DNA of 59,919 nt, taken from NCBI GenBank assembly GCA_937135955.1, contig CAKZOB010000016.1, positions 1 through 59,919 of the forward strand, given 5' to 3'. Both the position numbers and the translations under genes were made by a program. Each line of letters opens with the position of its first letter. Within the stretch, counting starts at the first letter, position 1. Below the pieces are notes generated by a model. That model saw only the letters and a list, made by a program, of their open reading frames with translations, had not been told where the DNA came from and searched no databases. The stretch comes from an uncultured Anaerolineales bacterium (lineage in GTDB: Bacteria > Chloroflexota > Anaerolineae > Aggregatilineales > Aggregatilineaceae). This document shows, piece by piece, positions 18,433-26,791 of the stretch.

Positions 18433-20352
18433 ATGCACACTCATTCCCACACGCCTCCCCGTTGGATCGCGCCAGCCATGCTGGCCGTGCTGCTGCTCGC
18501 CGCCTACCTGCGCCTGCACGACCTCAACGCGCAGGGCATGTGGGGCGACGAGGGCTGGTCTATCTGGCTGGCGCGCGGCGACACCCTCCGCGACCTGACC
18601 ATGACCATGGTCTTCGATCATCACGGGCCGGTCTACTCGGCGTTGCTGCGCAGCTGGGAATTGCTGGCGGGCGAGACAGTGCTGGCCCTGCGCTGGATCA
18701 CCGCGCTGTTTTCGCTGGCGAGCATCGCCCTGCTCTATGCCCTGGGGCGCGAGTTGTTCAATCCGGCGGCGGGCGTGACGGCGGCGCTGGCCTTCGCGCT
18801 GATGGACAAGCATGTCGTGCTGACCCAGGAAGTGCGCGACTACCCCATGGTGTTCTTCACCATGATCGCCATCGCGCTGTTCTACGCCCGCTGGCGACGC
18901 GCTCCGCGCGGAGGCAACGCTTTCTGGTTCGTCGCCGCATCTGTCTTCGGCCTCTACCTGCATTACTACTGCTACATGGTCAACCTGGCCATCCTCATCC
19001 ATGCCGCGCTGACATTGCGCGGACGGGCGCGCTGGCGGCATTTCCTGGCGCTCAATGGCTTGATTGCGCTGGCCTTCGCCCCCTGGCTGCCGGTGGTGGT
19101 GCATCAGTTCGTCAACACGCCGGTGGACAGCGAAGTGCTCACCATTCACGGGATGCCCCTCAACCGCGCCACGCTGGACTATCTGGCGAGCGAGTCGTTC
19201 GGCAAACCGGTTGCGCTCTATGGGCTGTTGATGATCGTTGGGGCCTGGGGGCCGCTGAGCGAGCGGCTGCCGGGCGCGTTGGGGCGCATCCCGCGCGATC
19301 GTCGCCTGGCGGGTGCACTGTTGGCGCTGCTCTGGTTCGCCCTGCCCATCCTGATCACTGTCTCGCTGCACAGCCGCTACCCGCTGCTGACCGATCGCAA
19401 TATCTCGGTGATCATGCCCGCCATCGCGCTGCTGGTGGGCGCGGGTCTCACCGCCTTCGAGCCGTTCGGCGCGGGCTTCCTGGTCGCGCTGGTCATCGCC
19501 AACGGTCTACTGACCACCAGCTCATACTTCGACAAGCCGCCCTGGCGCGAGATGGCCGCCGACATCAGCGCCCGTTACCCCGGTCAGAGTGAGCCGGTCT
19601 TGCTAGACGTGGAGGGAGCGCACGCGGCATTGTGGTATCACCTGTCGCTGGAGCTGCCGGTGAACGTGGATCGCGTGCTCAACCTGTTGCCCGCCGAGGC
19701 CGAGGGCACCGATCTGGCCGTGTCGCTCTACGACCTGCGCAAGCGTTACGGCGGGCAGTTCATCCCGCGCCTGCAACGCATCCTGGCCGAGACAGACGGC
19801 CTGTGGCTGGCCTATTGGGGCGACGAGGCCAAGAAGCACGATGTCTTCGATGCGCTGGCGTTAGCGGGCTTCGTGCGCACAGGCACGCTGGAATACGAGC
19901 ATCACGGCTACCCCATCTATGCCTACCGCTACGACCGCCTGGCCTCGTTCGGCACGCCGCTGGCTACCTTCGGGACGGACGCGCCAATCACGCTGCGCCG
20001 TGCGGTCTGGCCGCAGACGGGGCGACCTGGCGAACGGGTGCACTCCCTGCTATGGTGGAGCGCTGCCGCGCCGCCGCCCGCTGACTATACGGTGTCGGTC
20101 TTTCTGCTGGACAGCGCCGGGGTGCTGCGCACGCAGCACGACGGCTTCCCCGCCGACGGCGCGCGCCCTACCAGCGGCTGGACTGCGGACGAACTGATCT
20201 TCGACGCGCACACCTTCCGCCTGCCGCGCGACCTGCCCCCTGGCACGTATACTCTGGGCGTCAAGCTCTACACCTGGTGGGACGGCGCGATCCTGCGCAC
20301 CGCCGACGGCACGGAATACGCCGTGCTGGGGACGATCACCGTGCGTCAGTAA
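18433..20352 (+). CDS. GT39-like membrane glycosyltransferase (ArnT/PMT superfamily)
   Basis: 639 aa. The N-terminal helix is followed by L-N-A-Q-G-M-W-G-D-E-G-W-S (about 32-44), whose DE pair matches the catalytic acid loop of GT39/GT83 lipid-linked sugar transferases. About eleven TM helices reach residue 360. The C-terminal ~270 residues are a soluble, beta-rich periplasmic-type domain. ATG 18433 is chosen because of the -10 directly in front; an in-frame GTG at 18388 overlaps the regulator stop and is less likely. It would transfer a sugar from a polyprenyl phosphate to lipid or protein on the outer face. Acceptor and sugar are unknown. Confidence 0.86.
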   Translation: MHTHSHTPPRWIAPAMLAVLLLAAYLRLHDLNAQGMWGDEGWSIWLARGDTLRDLTMTMVFDHHGPVYSALLRSWELLAGETVLALRWITALFSLASIALLYALGRELFNPAAGVTAALAFALMDKHVVLTQEVRDYPMVFFTMIAIALFYARWRRAPRGGNAFWFVAASVFGLYLHYYCYMVNLAILIHAALTLRGRARWRHFLALNGLIALAFAPWLPVVVHQFVNTPVDSEVLTIHGMPLNRATLDYLASESFGKPVALYGLLMIVGAWGPLSERLPGALGRIPRDRRLAGALLALLWFALPILITVSLHSRYPLLTDRNISVIMPAIALLVGAGLTAFEPFGAGFLVALVIANGLLTTSSYFDKPPWREMAADISARYPGQSEPVLLDVEGAHAALWYHLSLELPVNVDRVLNLLPAEAEGTDLAVSLYDLRKRYGGQFIPRLQRILAETDGLWLAYWGDEAKKHDVFDALALAGFVRTGTLEYEHHGYPIYAYRYDRLASFGTPLATFGTDAPITLRRAVWPQTGRPGERVHSLLWWSAAAPPPADYTVSVFLLDSAGVLRTQHDGFPADGARPTSGWTADELIFDAHTFRLPRDLPPGTYTLGVKLYTWWDGAILRTADGTEYAVLGTITVRQ

Positions 20353-20372
20353 ATATCACCGCCAGGACGCAG

Positions 20373-20555
20373 GCGAACCGAGGCGGATGTCTGAAGCCGT
20401 GCTCTGGGGTGAACTTTGTGAAATGCCCCCCTCAAACTGAGTGCGAGCAAAGGTTCTAAGTGGTCTGCTCGGTGCGGAGGCGTTTACCTCACCCCCGCTC
20501 GGCGCTGGCGCGAGGCTGGGGGTGAGGTAAAGCGGCAAGCGGTTTGATACAATCT
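20373..20555 (+). repeat. Mosaic palindromic repeat, copy 3 (modules A+B)
   Basis: Left module 20373-20448 (GCGAACCGAGGCGG ... CTCAAACTGAGTGCGAGC) matches, inverted, the isolated element at 28017-28106. The core arms TTTACCTCACCCCC (20483-20496) and GGGGGTGAGGTAAA (20518-20531) are perfect. The right end AAAGCGGCAAGCGGTTTGATACAATC is shared with copies 39715 and 53164. It contains TACAAT (20548-20553), which could serve as the -10 for the TPR gene. Confidence 0.82.
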
Positions 20556-20655
20556 CCCTGCCCGCATGTCCCCCTGGCTGGCACAAGCCGCCGAATGCGT
20601 GTACAAAAGACGCAGCCAAGCTCATTTGATATGCGACAAGAGGGAGAAGTACCCC

Positions 20656-21228
20656 ATGCCTACCGCTGACGAATTGAAAGACAAAGGCGTTGCCGAATAC
20701 CTGCGCGGCGACTACGAGCTGGCCGCCGAGACCTTCCGCCAGGCCATCGCCCAGTATCAGAGCGACGGTGTTGCCGACATGGTGGCCGAGATGCAGGTCA
20801 ACCTGGGGCTGACGTTGCACTCCCTGGGTCAGCACGATGAAGCGCTACAGCAGATGGCTCAGGGGCACGCTGTGTTCGTGCAGATGGGCGATCGGCGCCG
20901 CACGGCGCAGGCGCTGGGCAACATGGCCCGTGTCTACGCAGGGCAGGGGAACAGCGAACAGGCGCTCACCAACTACCGCGAAGCGGCGGCTATCTTCCAG
21001 GAACTGGGCGACGAAGAAAACTACGGGCAGACTGTGCTGGCCATCGCCGACCTGGAATTGCGTAGCGGGCAGATCATGAAGGCCGCGGCCACCTATGAAG
21101 TGGGGCTGGAATACATCAAGCACCCCAACGCCCGCCAGAAGCTGATGAAAAAGCTATTGAGCCTGCGCAATCGCTTCGGCGGAGGGGGACTGCCACCGCG
21201 CCAGGACTCCGACTCCAGCCAGGGATGA
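20656..21228 (+). CDS. Tetratricopeptide repeat protein
   Basis: 190 aa from ATG 20656 (GGGAGAA upstream); the frame runs open from 20566 but has no ribosome site there. About four TPR units are visible: residues 8-40 (A-E-Y-L-R-G-D-Y-E-L-A), 48-80, 88-120 (ARVYAGQGNSEQALTNYREA) and 128-160. The tail is basic and Gly-rich. It is soluble, with a likely scaffolding role. It overlaps the next gene by 4 nt (ATGA), so the two products probably work together, the partner being membrane-anchored. Confidence 0.87.
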   Translation: MPTADELKDKGVAEYLRGDYELAAETFRQAIAQYQSDGVADMVAEMQVNLGLTLHSLGQHDEALQQMAQGHAVFVQMGDRRRTAQALGNMARVYAGQGNSEQALTNYREAAAIFQELGDEENYGQTVLAIADLELRSGQIMKAAATYEVGLEYIKHPNARQKLMKKLLSLRNRFGGGGLPPRQDSDSSQG

Positions 21229-21914
21229 ACGCGCCCGATCCGGCCCTGCCAGAGTGGCCGCCGGACGAAGCGATCCTGACTCCGCCTGCCGCACGAACAC
21301 GCCCGCACGCTCCCTCCTGGTGGCGGGCGGCAGTCTACGCCTCCCTGGCAGCATCGCAGATCGCCCTGATCGGCGGGCTGGTGATGGGGTGGTTGTGGTA
21401 CGAGTGGCAGCGCGAAATCGCCCTCGATGCTACCCTCTACAGCCCGCCGCTGGGCGTTCACCTGTCTTATCCGCACGCCTGGCATCTGACGACCGGTCGC
21501 CTGGCCCTGCTCTCTGCCGACGCCGCCCCGACGGTGTTGTTATCTGATCAGGCTGTGCGGGCCGGTGGCCCTTATGGAGCGGCGCGCCTGGTCATTGCCT
21601 GGCAGCGCATTGACCCTGTGACCGTCTTCCGCGTGCCGCGTGGCTGCTGGGGGCACCTCTACGCCGGGCCGGAGAGCACCTTCCGCTGTATGGAGCGGCA
21701 GGGCTGGCTCACGCCTGCGTATAGCGTGTTCGACACAGCGTACTTCTGGGGAGTCAGTCTGGCGGGGACATTGCCGCCGACGCGCGCCTCGTACCCCCTG
21801 ATCCTGCTTGCCAATGGCGAGCGCGAATGGCTGGCAGCGATCATCGTGCACTGGAATGGTTTCGCCAATGCGCGGGCCATGCTCAGACGGCTGGCGCTGG
21901 CCGTTCACCCCTGA
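21225..21914 (+). CDS. Single-pass membrane protein of unknown function
   Basis: 229 aa. A Pro-rich cytoplasmic N-terminus (1-32), one TM helix (about 36-60, V-Y-A-S-L-A-A-S-Q-I-A-L-I-G-G-L) and an external domain of about 165 residues with two Cys (G-C-W-G, T-F-R-C-M) that could form a disulfide. I do not recognise the external domain. Coupled to the TPR gene by a 4-nt overlap. Confidence 0.75.
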   Translation: MNAPDPALPEWPPDEAILTPPAARTRPHAPSWWRAAVYASLAASQIALIGGLVMGWLWYEWQREIALDATLYSPPLGVHLSYPHAWHLTTGRLALLSADAAPTVLLSDQAVRAGGPYGAARLVIAWQRIDPVTVFRVPRGCWGHLYAGPESTFRCMERQGWLTPAYSVFDTAYFWGVSLAGTLPPTRASYPLILLANGEREWLAAIIVHWNGFANARAMLRRLALAVHP

Positions 21915-22024
21915 AGAAAGTTTTCGTGCAATTTCGTGACAATTTCTGACAGCATCTTAACTGAAGACCGGTCCCCACATGTTACACTGAGGGCAAGGGA
22001 AGGCATGTACCAGCCGGTGGTGTT

Positions 22025-23056
22025 ATGATGAACAGCCATCAGGTTGCCTGTACTGTCGGGCCATACGAATTGCTCGACCGCCTGGGCAGCGGGGGCGCGG
22101 GACATGTCTACCGCGCCCGCATACCTGGTGATGGCCCGGCGGCACTGGCGATCAAAGTCATCCCTCTGCAATCTCCGCAGCGCTCCGCACAGCGTCAGCG
22201 CTTCTTGCGGGAGGCCCAGACAGCGACGCGCCTGCGCCATCCGCATATCCTCCCTGTCTACGATTATGGCGAAAGCAACGGGCAGCTCTACCTGGTGATG
22301 AAGCTGGTCGAAGGTGGCACGCTGGCCGACCGCATCGCTCAGGGACCGTTGCCGCCTGGTGATGTGGTGGCGATCCTCACGCAGATCGCCGGCGCGCTCG
22401 ACTACGCACACGCCCGCGGCGTGATTCACCGCGACATCAAACCGCAGAATATCTTGTTCGACAGCGCCGGCGACGCCTATCTGTCCGATTTCGGCATTGC
22501 ACAGCCAAACCTGCGCGTAGGCACTCATGATGCCACGGGTTTCTTCGGCACGGCGGCCTATGCCTCACCGGAACAGTGCCGGGGCGAAGAACTCACTTCG
22601 GCCTCCGACCTCTACGCGCTGGGCGTAGTGACCTTCGAAATGCTCACCGGCACGCTGCCCTTCCAGGGGGCGACCCCGTTGGCGATCATGCGCCAGCATC
22701 TGCACCATCCCCCGCCCGATCCCTGCGCGTTGCTGCCGACACTGCCCGCCGCCGCCGGAGAAGTCGTGCGCCAGGCGATGTCCAAGCGTCCGTCGGCGCG
22801 CTACAGGTCAGCAGTATCCTTCAGCGGCGCGTTCAGCCGCGCCCTCTGCAGCGCTCTGACTCCGCTTCCTCCCCTACCCGCGCAAGATGTCCCCGCTCTC
22901 CCTGCGACTGACACCAGACCCACTCGCCCCGCGCCACCCGATAGGCCCGGCCAGGCGCATGCCCGCCCGCGCTGGCAGGCGCGCGCCCTGGGGGTAGCGT
23001 TGGCTTTGCTGGCGCTGGCGGCAATCGTGGCTCTGGCAATCGCGGCCTGGCGTTAA
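22025..23056 (+). CDS. Ser/Thr protein kinase (PknB/Hanks type), C-terminal TM
   Basis: 343 aa. Kinase domain about residues 14-270: Gly-loop LGSGGAGHV (20-28), Lys44 in ALAIKVI, HRDIKPQN with Asp137, DFG with Asp155, and ASPEQ replacing APE. It then has a Pro-rich linker and one TM helix near the C-terminus (about 315-340), with only a short tail outside. It phosphorylates Ser/Thr on proteins from the inner face. No PASTA or other sensor domain follows, which is unusual for PknB-type kinases. ATG 22025 is followed by a second ATG at 22028. A TACACT (21983-21988) is a possible -10. Confidence 0.92.
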   Translation: MMNSHQVACTVGPYELLDRLGSGGAGHVYRARIPGDGPAALAIKVIPLQSPQRSAQRQRFLREAQTATRLRHPHILPVYDYGESNGQLYLVMKLVEGGTLADRIAQGPLPPGDVVAILTQIAGALDYAHARGVIHRDIKPQNILFDSAGDAYLSDFGIAQPNLRVGTHDATGFFGTAAYASPEQCRGEELTSASDLYALGVVTFEMLTGTLPFQGATPLAIMRQHLHHPPPDPCALLPTLPAAAGEVVRQAMSKRPSARYRSAVSFSGAFSRALCSALTPLPPLPAQDVPALPATDTRPTRPAPPDRPGQAHARPRWQARALGVALALLALAAIVALAIAAWR

Positions 23057-23074
23057 CGGAAAGCGTCTCCGGTC

Positions 23075-23214
23075 ACTCAAACTGAGTGCGAGCAAAGGTT
23101 CTCAGCGATTTGCCCGGTGCGGAGGCGTTGACCTCACCCCCGCTCGGCGCTTGCGCGAGGCTGGGGGTGAGGTCAACCACAGCGCAGCAAACGGCCCGTC
23201 ACAGTTTGTGCGCA
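23075..23214 (+). repeat. Mosaic palindromic repeat, copy 4
   Basis: Left end ACTCAAACTGAGTGCGAGC, then AAAGGTTCTCAGCGATTTGC. Core arms TTGACCTCACCCCC (23128-23141) and GGGGGTGAGGTCAA (23163-23176) are perfect. Right end CAAACGGCCCGTCACAGTTT. The outer ends are imperfect inverted repeats of each other, so the whole unit can fold into one long hairpin. Confidence 0.85.
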
Positions 23215-23315
23215 CCTCTCAAATTTGGCCACCGGTTTATTTGCAGAATCGGCAGCTCCGGTCTACCGTAGTCGGTGGGCAATGCCCTTGTACTTGCTAC
23301 TACAGGATGGTGACG

Positions 23316-24515
23316 ATGTCCCGACGCCTGCGTTGTGCGCGTTATGCGGTCGAGACGGTGCTGGTGCTGGCGCTAATCGGTTCGACGCTCTATCAACTGG
23401 CCGTCTACCTGGCCAACCGGCGCTTCTGGCGGCAGGCGCTTCCGCCCCCGCCCGATCAGACGCCGTCGGTGAGCGCAATCGTGCCTCTGCGCGGCAAGAC
23501 GCTCGACACGCTGGCCTTGCTGCATGTGTTGGTCACTACTGCCCCCTGCGAGCGCTACGAGGTGATCCTCGTCCTGGAAGACGAGCACGACCCGGCCTAT
23601 GCCATTGCGCAGCAGGTCGCGCAGAGCTATCCGGAACGGGTACGGGTGGTGCTCAGCGGCTCGCCAGGGCCATATGCGGGTAAGCTGCACAGCCTCAACG
23701 CGGGCTACCTGTCTGCGCGGGGAGAGTTGATCGCCTTCGTGGACGCGCAGGTGCAGGTCAGCGCGGCGCTGTGGTTTGCGGCGCTGGCCGCCCTGCAAGA
23801 CCCGGCGGTGGGCGCGGTCTTCGCGCCGCCGCTGGTCGCCGAACCCGAACATCGGCCCGCCAGCGGGTTGGGTACGGGCGGTGAGATGCTCACTGCCCTA
23901 CACGTCAATCACGCGCAGAGCGCGCCCATCCCTTTTGCGGCACTCAGCAACCGTCTGAATGCGCTGGCCAACGGTTTCATGGTGGCACGGCGTCGGGCGC
24001 TGGAAGAAGCGGGCGGGTTGTTGCACCTGCTCAGCGAAGGGTCGGATGGCATCAGCCTGGGGCGGGCGCTGCGCGAAGCGGGCTACCGGCTGGCGGCGAT
24101 CCCTGTGCCCGCGCTGATCGTGCCGGAGCCGGAGACCTTCAATCAGGCGCTGAGCCGTCTGCGGCGACACCTGATCGTCAGCCGCGCCTATAGTCGCCCG
24201 GCCTTCATCGCCTGGCCCTTCACCAACCCGCAGACGGTGGGGCTGTTGCTGAGCTTCATCACCGAGCGCGAGGGGCGTTGGTGGGGCCGCCGCACCTGGT
24301 GGGTGTTCGTGGCGTTGTGCACTGTCCTCGCCTACGAACTGGATCGGGTGCGCTTTGGGCGCGGCTTCACCTGGCTGGCCTACGCACAGCTTTTCATGCT
24401 CGACACTTTCATCGCGCCCACCCTGTGGATGCGCGCCTTGCTGCAGAGCACCTTTAGCTGGCGCGGACGGACCTACCGCATCGCCCGCGGCGGCAAGGTG
24501 ACGCCGCTGGACTGA
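23316..24515 (+). CDS. GT21/ceramide glucosyltransferase-like membrane glycosyltransferase
   Basis: 399 aa from ATG 23316 (AGGA 8 nt upstream); the frame is open from 23151 but that part lies over a repeat. TM helix at about 10-32, then a GT-A domain: V-S-A-I-V-P-L-R-G (about 50), EDEHD, GPYAGKLHSLN, a D-A-Q-V-Q-V pair in place of DxD, and ANGFMVARR. Further on EGSDGISLG and QALSRLRRH match the ED and (Q/R)xxRW sites of HpnI/ceramide glucosyltransferases, with Trp missing. Two or three C-terminal TM helices follow. It probably adds a sugar or N-acetylhexosamine to a membrane lipid. Confidence 0.85.
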   Translation: MSRRLRCARYAVETVLVLALIGSTLYQLAVYLANRRFWRQALPPPPDQTPSVSAIVPLRGKTLDTLALLHVLVTTAPCERYEVILVLEDEHDPAYAIAQQVAQSYPERVRVVLSGSPGPYAGKLHSLNAGYLSARGELIAFVDAQVQVSAALWFAALAALQDPAVGAVFAPPLVAEPEHRPASGLGTGGEMLTALHVNHAQSAPIPFAALSNRLNALANGFMVARRRALEEAGGLLHLLSEGSDGISLGRALREAGYRLAAIPVPALIVPEPETFNQALSRLRRHLIVSRAYSRPAFIAWPFTNPQTVGLLLSFITEREGRWWGRRTWWVFVALCTVLAYELDRVRFGRGFTWLAYAQLFMLDTFIAPTLWMRALLQSTFSWRGRTYRIARGGKVTPLD

Positions 24516-24531
24516 GCAGCTAACAATCTAT

Positions 24532-24584
24532 CCGTAAATTCCTGTCGTGCAGCAAGCAGCGCCCCTACAGAACCGAATTTACGG
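24532..24584. repeat. Short inverted repeat element
   Basis: CCGTAAATTC (24532-24541) and GAATTTACGG (24575-24584) flank a 33-nt loop directly after the glycosyltransferase stop. It could be a transcript end or a small palindromic element. No T-run follows. Confidence 0.5.
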
Positions 24585-24591
24585 AGATACC

Positions 24592-24832
24592 TGAAATGCA
24601 CCCCCTTTGAGAAATGCGCGCAAACTGTGACAGGCCGTTTGCTGGGCTGTGGTTTACCTCACCCCTAGCCTCGCTTCGCTCAGCTTGCTCCCTCCCCGAC
24701 GCGGGGGGCAGCGGGGCGCGCCAGCGCCGAGCGGGGGTGAGGCAAACGCCTCCGCACCGGGCAAATCGCTGAGAACCTTTGCTCGCACTCAGTTTGAGGG
24801 GTGCGTTTCACAACAGTTCACCCAAGAGCAAG
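24592..24832 (-). repeat. Mosaic palindromic repeat, copy 5 (reverse, long loop)
   Basis: On the minus strand it reads module A (ACGCACCCCTCAAACTGAGT), then CAAAGGTTCTCAGCGATTTGC, the core and the right end CAAACGGCCTGTCACAGTTT. Core arms GGGGTGAGGCAAA (24734-24746) and TTTACCTCACCCC (24653-24665) enclose a 68-nt loop instead of about 21 nt, with an extra inner stem. Confidence 0.82.
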
Positions 24833-24857
24833 GGATAGATACTAAAGCCGAGAGCTT

Positions 24858-24945
24858 TCAGCCGTCAGCGATCAGCCGTCAGCGACCGGGAACCTGTCCG
24901 TTTGTGCCCAGACGCTCCCCTTCGCCCGCAGCGCAGGCGAAGGGG
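24858..24945. repeat. Tandem 14-bp repeat and adjacent hairpin
   Basis: TCAGCCGTCAGCGA occurs twice in tandem (24858-24885). A perfect 10-bp stem CCCCTTCGCC / GGCGAAGGGG (24917-24926, 24936-24945) follows, 28 bp before the CDGSH gene stop. This stem may terminate that minus-strand gene. Confidence 0.55.
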
Positions 24946-24973
24946 TCGGAGAGTGAGGGAGAGATAACGCGCT

Positions 24974-25216
24974 CTAGCGCAGTTCGCGGTGCGTGTCGTC
25001 GCAATAGGGCGCGTCTTTGGTATGCTTGCAGCGACACAGCCGCACGCGCTTGCGCTCCGTCACCGTGAATTCCAGCGGGGAAAAGCCGGTTGTCTGCCGG
25101 TGCGATCCGTCGCAGAATGGCTGATTCTGCGAACGCCCACAGCGACACCACCAGTATGTCCCTGGTTCCAGTTCCAGGACAGCGGGTGATTTCGCAGCAA
25201 TGACCGGTTCAGCCAT
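24974..25216 (-). CDS. Small iron-sulfur protein with two CDGSH motifs
   Basis: 80 aa from ATG 25216 with AGGAGG 10 nt upstream. Two CDGSH-type clusters: CRCGRSQNQPFCDGSH (about residues 24-39) and CRCKHTKDAPYCDDTH (about 62-77). Each supplies three Cys and one His for a [2Fe-2S] cluster. In the second, the usual Gly after CD is Asp. Dual-CDGSH proteins are soluble redox or cluster carriers. It lies 88 nt after the DoxX-like gene and is likely co-transcribed with it. Confidence 0.93.
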   Translation of the reverse strand: MAEPVIAAKSPAVLELEPGTYWWCRCGRSQNQPFCDGSHRQTTGFSPLEFTVTERKRVRLCRCKHTKDAPYCDDTHRELR

Positions 25217-25304
25217 ACGATCAATCCCTCCTAATGACAAAAAGCCAGACCTTGCGCTCTGCGCCGCCCCAATCGGCGCGGTCCAGCTCAACCCGACCCG
25301 TTGC

Positions 25305-25826
25305 TCACCCGGAAGCGCGCTCCGCGGTCGGCGCTGCTGGCTCGGTGACCAAGCCGCCGCCGCGCACCGTCGCGCCGACCACCAGCGCGGCGCTGATCAG
25401 CACCAGATTCTTGATGATGTACTGCCCCTCCAGCGTCAGTTCGAAGGGAAATGAGCGCCACACCGCGTCGGGATTCAGCACCAGCGGAGAAGCCGCCCCG
25501 CCCATTTGCAACATCATCAGCAGGATGGTGAGGCGCAGAAAACGCCCGGTGATGAACCCCAGCCCGATGACCATCTCCCAAATGCCCAGAAAGGGGATGA
25601 ACACGTCCGAGGGCAGGAAGGTGATCGAGTCGCGGATCAGGTTGGTAGCCGGGCTGGCATCTGGAAAGAGCTTGAGCGCCCCGAACCAGAAAAAGACGAC
25701 GCCGATCGAGATGCGCAGCAATACGATACCGGTGCGAGCCATCCAGCGCGTGATCAGACGATCGGCCCGGTCGAAGCGGGTGTACGCCAGGTCATACCAG
25801 ACCGGTTGTTTCTGTCCTGTTTTCAT
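25305..25826 (-). CDS. DoxX/DUF417-like membrane protein
   Basis: 173 aa, ATG preceded by a near-perfect AAAGGAGGTG. Four TM helices at about residues 30-48, 70-95, 98-116 and 138-158. R-I-S-I-G-V-V-F-F-W-F-G-A-L-K-L-F-P is the typical first helix of DoxX-like proteins, which associate with quinones or oxidoreductases. A TATAAT at 25868-25873 on this strand is the likely -10. With the CDGSH protein downstream, a small redox unit is plausible. This is an inference from adjacency. Confidence 0.85.
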   Translation of the reverse strand: MKTGQKQPVWYDLAYTRFDRADRLITRWMARTGIVLLRISIGVVFFWFGALKLFPDASPATNLIRDSITFLPSDVFIPFLGIWEMVIGLGFITGRFLRLTILLMMLQMGGAASPLVLNPDAVWRSFPFELTLEGQYIIKNLVLISAALVVGATVRGGGLVTEPAAPTAERASG

Positions 25827-25920
25827 CGGCCACCTCCTTTGTGCCTTGCCGTCTTTGTCCAGGGCAAATTATAGGAAACAGCCCCGCCTTCTGCCCACCT
25901 CCTGCCTGGTCGCAAGGCGA

Positions 25921-26778
25921 TCAGCGACAGCGCCTGCGCAGCGCCTCGATCACGCCGTCCTCTCCGTGCGGCACGAAGACCTCGCAGCCCAGGCAACGCC
26001 AGCCGCCGCGCACCGGCACCCAGTCCACCGCCCCGCAGCGCGAACAGCGCCACACTTCTTCCAGCAGGCGCGCACCAGCGGGCGCACTGTGACCCAGCTT
26101 GCGGGCGTAGACGATACTGTAGTCCAGTTGCCAGGGCAGCAGTTCCACGTCGCACAGGCACAGTTCGTCCTGGAGCAACCGTATGAACTCCGGGTGCGAA
26201 AAAGTGTGGCCGGGCATCAGGCGGGCGTCCAGCCCTTGGCGGTTGGTCAGCACCAACAACCCACCCGGACGGGTCACGCGGATCAGCTCGCGCAAGACGG
26301 CCCGCGCGTCCATCATGAACTCCAGCGCTTCCAGGCAGGTCACCAGGTCGAAGGTTGCATCGGGGAAAGGGAGCGCTTCGGCGGGGTGATGCATCAGGCG
26401 CACCCGCTCGCCGAAAGGGACGAGTTTGGCTGCTGCCTGCGCCAGCATCCGCCGGCTGAGGTCGAGCGCGACGATCTGCCCCTGGAAACCCGGCTGTTCC
26501 AGCAGGGCCAGCGGCAGGCGACCGGTGCCCGTTGCCACATCGAGCACCAGCGGCGCGCGCGTATCCAGGCGCTGCAAGATGGGTTGCGCCAGGAAGAGGT
26601 CTTCGGTGAGCGGATCGTACTGCTTGATGCGGTCATAGCGCCCGGCGTAGAGGTCGTAGAGCCAGATGACCATCCGCCGTCCCAGGTACACCCCCTCCGT
26701 CTTGATCAGCAGATACCACAGGGCAACGGCCAGCAGGGTCGCTCCCGTCAGGACGATCGCCGCAACAGACCAAATCAT
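25921..26778 (-). CDS. Membrane-anchored class I SAM methyltransferase with a C-terminal zinc ribbon
   Basis: 285 aa. One N-terminal TM helix (about 2-24). SAM-binding motif I is VLDVATGTGR (about 78-87), with IVALDLS and the motif LVTCLEALE further on. The C-terminal 50 residues have two CxxC knuckles (C-S-R-C ... C-L-G-C), a likely zinc ribbon. It resembles UbiE-like small-molecule methyltransferases. The combination of anchor, methyltransferase and zinc ribbon is not one I can tie to a named family. It starts 13 nt after the LysM lipoprotein gene in the same operon. Confidence 0.85.
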   Translation of the reverse strand: MIWSVAAIVLTGATLLAVALWYLLIKTEGVYLGRRMVIWLYDLYAGRYDRIKQYDPLTEDLFLAQPILQRLDTRAPLVLDVATGTGRLPLALLEQPGFQGQIVALDLSRRMLAQAAAKLVPFGERVRLMHHPAEALPFPDATFDLVTCLEALEFMMDARAVLRELIRVTRPGGLLVLTNRQGLDARLMPGHTFSHPEFIRLLQDELCLCDVELLPWQLDYSIVYARKLGHSAPAGARLLEEVWRCSRCGAVDWVPVRGGWRCLGCEVFVPHGEDGVIEALRRRCR

Positions 26779-26791
26779 AGGGTGTTCCTGC

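Noticed and set aside
24649-25068. 139-codon plus-strand ORF
   Set aside because: Runs across the palindromic repeat and the CDGSH gene in antisense; no coding features.
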